Assembly (NCBI GenBank): GCA_900548545.1
Contig: URKX01000005.1
Coordinates: 1 to 64,000, forward strand
Direction of reading: 5' to 3'
Source of the DNA: an uncultured Oscillospiraceae bacterium
GTDB taxonomy: Bacteria; Bacillota; Clostridia; Oscillospirales; Acutalibacteraceae
Length of the DNA stretch: 64,000 bases
Below are positions 59,133 to 64,000 of the stretch, in pieces. The position numbers were made by a program, and so were the translations under genes. The notes beneath the pieces are model-generated. The model made no database searches, was not told the origin of the DNA, and saw only the letters and a program-made list of their open reading frames with translations. Every line of letters begins with the position of its first letter. Positions within the stretch are counted from its first letter, which is position 1.

Positions 59133-59163
59133 TTGACTTACAGTGAACTTTAAGCAATATAAT
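59133..59163 (+). promoter_or_regulatory. MerR-family-type promoter before the aldo/keto reductase
   Basis: TTGACT (59133-59138), a long 19-bp spacer, TATAAT (59158-59163). The spacer contains the dyad CTTACAGT-GA-ACTTTAAG (59136-59153), seven of eight arm positions symmetric. A 19-bp spacer with a central dyad is the hallmark of promoters activated by MerR-family regulators. No merR gene is in the window. Confidence 0.7.
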
Positions 59164-59197
59164 GAAGATATAGAAACTTCTAAAGGAGCGTGGGAAC

Positions 59198-60328
59198 ATG
59201 ATTTACCGCGATTTTCAAGATGTAAAGCTTTCCGCTTTGGGTATGGGGGCCATGCGCCTGCCTGTCATCGATGGGGATGATTCCAAAATTGACGAAGCTG
59301 CTGCATTTGCTATGGTGGATGAGGCCATGAGCAGTGGCGTCAATTACTACGACACTGCCTGGGGCTATCACAATGGCAATTCGGAGCTGGTGATGGGCAA
59401 GGCCCTTGCCCGCTACCCTCGTGACAAATTTTACCTTGCCTCAAAATTCCCTGGGTATGACCTTTCCAACATGGACAAAGTCCAGGAGATCTTTGAGCGC
59501 CAGCTGGAGAAGTGCCAGGTGGGCTACTTTGATTTCTACCTTTTCCACAATGTGTGCGCCCTGAACATAGACGCCTACCTGGACCCGAAATACGGCGTCT
59601 ATGACTATCTGATGGAGCAGAAGAAAAACGGCCGCATCCGTCATTTAGGCTTTTCAGTTCACGGTGATTACACTGTGACAAAGCGGTTTTTGGACGCATA
59701 TGGGAAAGATATGGAGTTCTGCCAGATCCAGCTGAATTACCTGGACTGGGAATTCCAGGATGCAAAAGCCAAGGTGGAACTCCTAAAAGAATGGGGGATC
59801 CCGGTGTGGGTCATGGAACCCCTGCGCGGTGGCAAGTTGGCTTCCCTCGCCGCAGAGGACGAGGCCAAACTCAAGGCACTGCGTCCCGATGAAACCATTC
59901 CCGCTTGGGCATTCCGGTATCTCCAAAGCATCCCCAGCGTAGTGGTCACGTTGTCCGGGATGTCCAATATGGAACAGATGAAAGCCAATATCAGGACCTT
60001 TGGGGAAGACAAGCCCCTGAATGCCCAAGAGTTGGAAACGCTGTATTCCATTGCGGACGGAATGGTAAAAAAGATCGTTCTGCCCTGCACCGCTTGCCGC
60101 TATTGCACCAGCCATTGCCCTCAGGGGTTGGACATCCCCAATTTGCTGGCATTGTACAATGAGCACTGTTTTACCCAGGGCGGCTTTATTGCGTCCATGG
60201 CCCTTCAGGCAATTCCTGCGGACAAACAGCCCAGCGCTTGCATTGGCTGCCGCAGCTGTGAAGCCGTATGTCCCCAGAACATCAAAATTTCCGAAGCGAT
60301 GGCGGATTTTACCGCCAAACTGGGTTAA
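59198..60328 (+). CDS. Aldo/keto reductase with C-terminal 4Fe-4S clusters
   Basis: 376 residues. N-terminal (about 1-285) aldo/keto reductase barrel: LGMGAMRLPV, the Tyr/Asp/Lys/His set with YYDTAWGYHNGNSE, YLASKFPG, FYLFHNV, and WVMEPLRGGKLA. The C-terminal part has two ferredoxin-like motifs CTACRYCTSHCPQ (about 289-301) and CIGCRSCEAVCPQ, so electrons probably pass to the clusters. Common in gut Clostridia; likely an oxidoreductase for electrophile or carbonyl detoxification, inferred from the MerR-type promoter. AAAGGAGCG precedes the ATG. Confidence 0.92.
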   Translation: MIYRDFQDVKLSALGMGAMRLPVIDGDDSKIDEAAAFAMVDEAMSSGVNYYDTAWGYHNGNSELVMGKALARYPRDKFYLASKFPGYDLSNMDKVQEIFERQLEKCQVGYFDFYLFHNVCALNIDAYLDPKYGVYDYLMEQKKNGRIRHLGFSVHGDYTVTKRFLDAYGKDMEFCQIQLNYLDWEFQDAKAKVELLKEWGIPVWVMEPLRGGKLASLAAEDEAKLKALRPDETIPAWAFRYLQSIPSVVVTLSGMSNMEQMKANIRTFGEDKPLNAQELETLYSIADGMVKKIVLPCTACRYCTSHCPQGLDIPNLLALYNEHCFTQGGFIASMALQAIPADKQPSACIGCRSCEAVCPQNIKISEAMADFTAKLG

Positions 60329-60365
60329 GGGAATTCCCCGGTTGCAAATTTCCATACTGGAACCG

Positions 60366-60397
60366 AAAAAGGGCAGCTGTTTAGCTGTCCTTTTTTT
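60366..60397 (+). terminator. Terminator after the aldo/keto reductase
   Basis: AAAAGGGCAGCT and AGCTGTCCTTTT pair (one G-T pair) around GTTT, and seven T residues follow. Confidence 0.9.
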
Positions 60398-60488
60398 GGC
60401 CGTAAATAGGGTGCGGGGGTATTTAACCCCCCAAAAAAAGTGTCTAAAGCGAGCGGTTAGGAATAGCAAACTTTTTTGCGTCAACCTC

Positions 60489-60546
60489 TTGACAAATACC
60501 CCGCATGGGTATATCCTTATTTCAAAAGGATACCTACAGGGGGTAT
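60489..60546 (+). promoter_or_regulatory. copper-responsive promoter with two CsoR operators
   Basis: TTGACA (60489-60494), 17 bp, TATCCT (60512-60517). The first operator ATACCCCGCATGGGTAT (60496-60512) fills the spacer and is the classical TACCC-x4-GGGTA CsoR site. A second, ATACCTACAGGGGGTAT (60530-60546), lies just upstream of the csoR ribosome site. The pair would block polymerase binding and then elongation until copper arrives. Confidence 0.85.
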
Positions 60547-60560
60547 TTAAGGAGGGTCTT

Positions 60561-60896
60561 ATGGCCGAATTAACTAGCAACCAGCAAAAAAAGCTTTGCT
60601 CCGGCAAATGCGGTCCCCACCACAAGGCCACGCCGCGCAGCGAAAAAGAGCTCCGCCAGCTGCAAAACCGTTTGAAGCGCATGATAGGGCAATTAAACGG
60701 GATCAGCAAAATGTTGGATGACAACCGTTACTGTGGGGACATCCTCATCCAGGTGGCGGCTGTAGAGAGCGCACTGCAATCCTTTGGTTATTTGGTGCTT
60801 CAAGACCATTTAGAAACCTGCGTGGTAGAAGAGATCCAAAAGGGAAATACTAAGATCTTAGATGAGGCGGTGGAGCTGATTAAAAAGCTGAAGTGA
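60561..60896 (+). CDS. csoR: Copper-sensing transcriptional repressor CsoR
   Basis: Binds Cu(I) and releases its operators. 111 residues from ATG 60561 (AAGGAGGG seven bases before). The Cys-His-Cys Cu(I) set is complete: Cys58 (RYCGDILIQ), His83 and Cys87 (DHLETC). An N-terminal extension of ~25 residues carries two more Cys (CSGKC). The dimer-of-dimers helical fold fits the helix pattern. It is the first gene of csoR-copA, 12 bp before copA. Confidence 0.95.
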   Translation: MAELTSNQQKKLCSGKCGPHHKATPRSEKELRQLQNRLKRMIGQLNGISKMLDDNRYCGDILIQVAAVESALQSFGYLVLQDHLETCVVEEIQKGNTKILDEAVELIKKLK

Positions 60897-60908
60897 GGAG
60901 GGGTAGGC

Positions 60909-63554
60909 GTGAAAACTGAAAAATACAATGTCACAGGGATGACCTGTGCCGCATGCCAGGCGAATGTGACCCGCTGCGTATCCAAGCTGGAGGGAGTGGA
61001 AGATGTAAACGTCAGCCTTTTGGCCAATCAAATGACGGTTTCCTACGATGAAACAAAACTGCAGCCCGATACCATTGTTCAAGCGGTGGAGAAGGTCGGC
61101 TATGGGGCATCCTCTTTGGAACAGCAACCGGCAGCTTTGGAAAAAGGCGGCTTCCGCAGCGAGTGGATGGCCCGCCAGGACCAGGCTATCGCTCATCAAA
61201 AGGAGATGAAACAGCGGCTGATTTTTTCCATTGTCCTGCTTGTGCCTTTGATGTATATTGCCATGGGTCCTATGATGGGGCTGCCGGCACCCTGGTTCTT
61301 TGTGGGGGAAGAGAATTCCTTGATCTCCGCTTTGGCACAGCTGCTTTTGACCATCCCCGTGCTGTTCATCAACCGTCATTTTTTCCAAACAGGGTTCAGG
61401 GCCCTGCTGCATAGGGCGCCCAATATGGATTCCCTGGTGGCCATTGGCTCCGGAGCTTCCCTGGTTTATGGGCTTTTTGCCATGTTCCGGCTGGCTTTTG
61501 GGTTTGGCCATGGGGATATGGAGGTAATCCATCAATATGCCCACGCCCTGTATTTTGAATCCTCCGCTATGATCTTGACATTGGTAACCGTAGGCAAGTA
61601 TCTGGAAGCAAAATCCAAGTCCAAAACGGGAGATGCCTTGGGGAGGCTGGTGGACCTTGCCCCGAAAACAGCAGTGGTCCTGCGCGGGGATACCGAGCAA
61701 ACAATCCCAGCAGAACAGGTAGTCGCTGGAGATATTGTGGTGATCCGCCCTGGAGAGGGTATCCCGGTGGACGGTGTTGTGACCCAAGGCCACGGTTATG
61801 TGGATCAGGCTGCTATTACCGGAGAGAGCATCCCTGTGGAGAAAAATCCGGGTGATACCGTGATTTCCGCTACCATCAACAAAAATGGCGCCTTCCAGTT
61901 CCGCGCCTCCAAAGTGGGAGAGGACACCACCCTTTCCCAGATCATCCGTTTGGTGGATGAGGCCAGCAATTCCAAGGCGCCGATCGCCCGTCTGGCGGAT
62001 AAAGTCAGCGGTGTGTTTGTGCCGGTGGTGATCGGTATCGCCTTGGTTACAGCGATCGTGTGGCTGGTGGCTGGGATGGGGGTTGAATTTGCCCTCTCCA
62101 ATGCCATTTCTGTGCTGGTTATTTCCTGCCCTTGCGCTTTGGGGCTGGCCACCCCGGTGGCCATTATGGTGGGGACCGGGAAGGCGGCAGAAATGGGGAT
62201 CCTCATTAAATCTGCCGAAAGTTTGGAAAACCTTCACAATGTGGACACGATCGTTCTGGATAAGACGGGAACCATCACCAGTGGACATCCTGCCGTGACA
62301 GATATTTTGGTATTGGATCATACTTTAACAGATAGGGAATTTCTGGCGGAGGCTGCCGGGGTGGAACGGGGCAGCGAACACCCCTTGGCCCAGGCTGTGG
62401 TCGAGGCCGCCAAGGATGCTGGCCTGGCCTTGCCGGCTGTGGATTCCTTTGAAGCCGTGGCGGGACGCGGCGTCCGGGCGAAGGTTCATGGCCGGGTCTA
62501 CTTGGCAGGAAACCTGGCCTTTCTCAAGGAAAACCTTTTGCCTGCTACCCCGGAGGAACAGCGCATTGCAGAGGGTGCAGTGGAACGGTTTGCGCAGCAG
62601 GGGAAAACCCCGCTGCTCTTCGCCCGGGAGGGTGCCTTGTTGGGCGTGGTCGCTGTAGCGGATACTGTCCGGGAAACCAGCCGGGCGGCAATCCGGCGGT
62701 TTAACCAAATGGGCCTCCATGTGGTGATGCTCACCGGCGACAACCAAGTGACTGCGGAAGCCATCCGGAAAGAACTGGGGATCGAGAAGGCGGTTTCCGA
62801 CGTGCTGCCTACGGAAAAAGAGGCACACATCCGCCAATTGCAGGAGCAAGGCCACAAAGTTGCCATGGTGGGTGATGGTATCAACGACGCGCCGGCACTT
62901 ACCAGGGCAGATATCGGAATAGCCATCGGCGCGGGAACGGACATTGCCATTGAATCTGCCGATGTGGTGCTCATGAAAGATTCTTTGGATGACGTTGCCA
63001 CTGCTATCGATTTGAGCCGTGCGGTGGTGCGCAATATCCACATGAACTTGTTCTGGGCGTTCTTTTACAATGTCCTGGGGATCCCCCTGGCGGCAGGGGC
63101 GCTGTTCCCGGCGTTCCAGCTGCGGCTGAGCCCCATGATTGGTTCTGCTGCCATGAGCTTGAGCTCCGTGTGCGTGGTAACCAATGCTCTGCGGCTTCGC
63201 TTCTTTCGCAGAAAGGGGCCAGCCCTTGCGACGGAAAGCACCCCTGCGGGGGAGGCTTCTTATAAGGACCAAATAAATCCAGCGGAACCAGTGGAGGAGG
63301 ATCCCCTGGTTTCGGAAATGCAGAAAGGAAGTTGTACCATGAAAAAAGTGTTGATCGTAGAAGGCATGATGTGTGCCCATTGCCAGGCCCATGTGCAGAA
63401 AGCCCTGGCCGGTGTGGAAGGCGTCATCGAAGCGGCGGTGGACCTAGACAGCAAACAGGCAACCGTTACCCTGGAAAAAGATGTGGCAGACCAAACACTG
63501 ATGGATGCAGTCACAGAAGCGGGCTACACCCCTGTCAGCTGCACGACTGCCTGA
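60909..63554 (+). CDS. copA: Copper-exporting P1B-type ATPase CopA with fused C-terminal heavy-metal domain
   Basis: Exports Cu(I). 881 residues. N-terminal heavy-metal domain with CAAC (13-16), eight TM helices, TGE actuator (AAITGESIPV), ion-binding CPC (407-409), phosphorylation motif DKTGT (Asp451), SEHPLAQAV and GDGINDAPAL. The body ends at about residue 770. A linker leads to a second heavy-metal domain at residues 811-881 with CAHC (822-825), like CopZ. Heavy-metal domains are usually N-terminal, so the C-terminal one is unusual. Metal identity is from the CPC and CsoR context. Confidence 0.94.
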   Translation: MKTEKYNVTGMTCAACQANVTRCVSKLEGVEDVNVSLLANQMTVSYDETKLQPDTIVQAVEKVGYGASSLEQQPAALEKGGFRSEWMARQDQAIAHQKEMKQRLIFSIVLLVPLMYIAMGPMMGLPAPWFFVGEENSLISALAQLLLTIPVLFINRHFFQTGFRALLHRAPNMDSLVAIGSGASLVYGLFAMFRLAFGFGHGDMEVIHQYAHALYFESSAMILTLVTVGKYLEAKSKSKTGDALGRLVDLAPKTAVVLRGDTEQTIPAEQVVAGDIVVIRPGEGIPVDGVVTQGHGYVDQAAITGESIPVEKNPGDTVISATINKNGAFQFRASKVGEDTTLSQIIRLVDEASNSKAPIARLADKVSGVFVPVVIGIALVTAIVWLVAGMGVEFALSNAISVLVISCPCALGLATPVAIMVGTGKAAEMGILIKSAESLENLHNVDTIVLDKTGTITSGHPAVTDILVLDHTLTDREFLAEAAGVERGSEHPLAQAVVEAAKDAGLALPAVDSFEAVAGRGVRAKVHGRVYLAGNLAFLKENLLPATPEEQRIAEGAVERFAQQGKTPLLFAREGALLGVVAVADTVRETSRAAIRRFNQMGLHVVMLTGDNQVTAEAIRKELGIEKAVSDVLPTEKEAHIRQLQEQGHKVAMVGDGINDAPALTRADIGIAIGAGTDIAIESADVVLMKDSLDDVATAIDLSRAVVRNIHMNLFWAFFYNVLGIPLAAGALFPAFQLRLSPMIGSAAMSLSSVCVVTNALRLRFFRRKGPALATESTPAGEASYKDQINPAEPVEEDPLVSEMQKGSCTMKKVLIVEGMMCAHCQAHVQKALAGVEGVIEAAVDLDSKQATVTLEKDVADQTLMDAVTEAGYTPVSCTTA
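63324..63341 (+). promoter_or_regulatory. Internal ribosome site giving a CopZ-like chaperone
   Basis: Within copA, AAAGGAAG (63324-63331) stands seven bases before an in-frame ATG at 63339. Starting there gives a 71-residue protein (63339-63554) with the full heavy-metal domain MKKVLIVEGMMCAHCQAH, the size of a normal CopZ. So one gene may yield both the pump and a free copper chaperone, by internal initiation. Inferred, not shown. Confidence 0.5.
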
Positions 63555-63558
63555 AGCC

Positions 63559-63587
63559 TTGACGGGAGTGCCAAAACAAGCTATAAT
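63559..63587 (+). promoter_or_regulatory. SigA promoter of tgt
   Basis: TTGACG (63559-63564), 17 bp, TATAAT (63582-63587), starting five bases after the copA stop. Confidence 0.88.
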
Positions 63588-63596
63588 ATCACAGTG

Positions 63597-63652
63597 AGCG
63601 GAATGCCTGCCGCAAATGCGGTGCTGAGGGAGCCTCAGCACCGCATTTTTTT
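63597..63652 (+). promoter_or_regulatory. tgt leader with intrinsic terminator (attenuator candidate)
   Basis: AAATGCGGTGCTGAG and CTCAGCACCGCATTT pair around GGAGC, followed by TTTT, about 35 bases before tgt. A competing short hairpin CCGC-AAAT-GCGG (63610-63621) shares the left arm. A promoter, a terminator and then the gene is the pattern of a leader-regulated gene. No known preQ1 riboswitch is evident. It may instead just end copA transcripts. Confidence 0.55.
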
Positions 63653-63688
63653 GAGGCTTTCTGATTTGAACTCAAAGGAGCATTTCCC

Positions 63689-64000
63689 ATGTATCAACTG
63701 ATAAAGCAAGAGGGCGCTGCTAGACGCGGGGAGTTCGTTACAGTCCACGGTACTGTCCAGACCCCAGCGTTTATGAACGTGGCCACAGCCGGCGCCATTA
63801 AGGGTGCTGTGTCGGCGTACGATTTGAAGGATCTCCACTGTCAAGTACAGCTGTGCAACACCTATCATCTGCACCTGCGCCCAGGAGATGAAACCGTGAA
63901 AAAACTGGGCGGCATCCGGAAGTTCACCGGATGGGACGGCCCGGTCCTCACAGACAGCGGAGGGTTCCAAGTGTTCTCCTTGGCGAAGTTGCGGAACATT
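63689..64000 (+). CDS. tgt: Queuine/preQ1 tRNA-ribosyltransferase (3' end missing)
   Basis: Exchanges guanine 34 for preQ1 in tRNAs with GUN anticodons. 104 residues visible of about 375. Starts MYQLIKQEGAARRGEF, TPAFMNVATAGAIKG is typical, and TDSGGFQVFSL contains the conserved DSGGFQ substrate-binding loop; the catalytic Asp and zinc site lie beyond the edge. AAAGGAG precedes the ATG. The gene continues past position 64000. Confidence 0.96.
   Translation, partial: MYQLIKQEGAARRGEFVTVHGTVQTPAFMNVATAGAIKGAVSAYDLKDLHCQVQLCNTYHLHLRPGDETVKKLGGIRKFTGWDGPVLTDSGGFQVFSLAKLRNI

Noticed and set aside
60858..62321. 487-residue minus-strand frame opposite copA
   Set aside because: copA is certain; the antisense is His/Gln-rich and starts without a ribosome site.
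63594..63688. preQ1 riboswitch in the tgt leader
   Set aside because: The short pseudoknot signature with its A-rich tail is not visible; only the terminator and a small competing hairpin are.
1..64000. CRISPR array, insertion sequence or prophage
   Set aside because: No regularly spaced repeats, transposase or phage structural genes were seen; gene order is chromosomal core throughout.

Overview
The window reads as a chromosomal segment of an endospore-forming, anaerobic low-to-mid GC Bacillota, most like the Oscillospirales/Ruminococcaceae (Clostridium cluster IV). Support comes from a complete spoIIIAA-AH operon, spoIVA, a SpoVM-like microprotein, ytfJ, SigA-type promoters, AGGAGG ribosome sites, zinc-type L28, ferredoxin-type aldo/keto reductase and Clostridia-style gene order. 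The species cannot be named from sequence alone. No phage, insertion sequence or CRISPR array is visible, so this is mostly core genome with a few accessory islands.

Region by region. 1-6.5 kb: end of a sugar ABC ATPase (MsmK/UgpC type), a CdaR/PucR-like regulator, ftsEX, greA and lysS. 6.6-15.6 kb (minus strand): a galactose-type import system (mglB-mglA-mglC) next to a sugar-sensing triad made of a second binding lipoprotein, a YesM-type histidine kinase and a YesN-type AraC response regulator. 15.8-20.1 kb: an orphan SOS-like promoter with an 83-residue gene, then a response regulator/ABC transporter/histidine kinase module of the peptide-antibiotic resistance type. 20.0-20.9 kb: a gene-poor stretch with tRNA-Leu(UAA). 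20.9-23.5 kb: glucokinase, aldose epimerase and a Nudix hydrolase; with mgl these give galactose/glucose uptake and first phosphorylation. 23.5-28.3 kb: spoIIIA operon. 28.3-33.9 kb: nusB, a TsaD-like gene, xseAB, ispA, an RluA-family gene and a zinc phospholipase-like gene. 34-39.8 kb: rpmB, a site-2 protease, scpAB, DUF2953, ytfJ, dacF-like, rluB-like and a GNAT gene. 39.9-53 kb: yicC-remA-gmk-rpoZ-priA-def-fmt-rsmB-rlmN-prpC-prkC-rsgA-thiN-(small ORF)-spoVM, the same backbone as Bacillus but without coaBC and rpe. 53-57.1 kb: a SPOCS/LysM spore protein, spoIVA, a one-TM protein and a SpoIVFB-like protease. 57.1-60.4 kb: three secreted or unknown proteins and a MerR-type promoter in front of an aldo/keto reductase. 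60.4-63.6 kb: csoR-copA copper island. 63.7 kb to end: start of tgt.

The strongest unusual observation is the galactose-binding protein MglB (10044-11384). Its segments are in circularly permuted order: the stretch that forms the N-terminus of classical MglB, with its ligand Asp and Phe, sits at the C-terminus. Its partner permease carries an extra charged helical N-terminal region of about 220 residues. Other points worth a look are a CopA fused in frame to a CopZ-like domain with an internal ribosome site, promoter-terminator-gene leaders in front of nusB and tgt, a MerR-type 19-bp promoter, twin CsoR operators, a 29-residue SpoVM-like ORF lacking the conserved proline, and a SpoIVFB-like pair behind spoIVA. 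All functional calls are from reading the sequence; no search was run.
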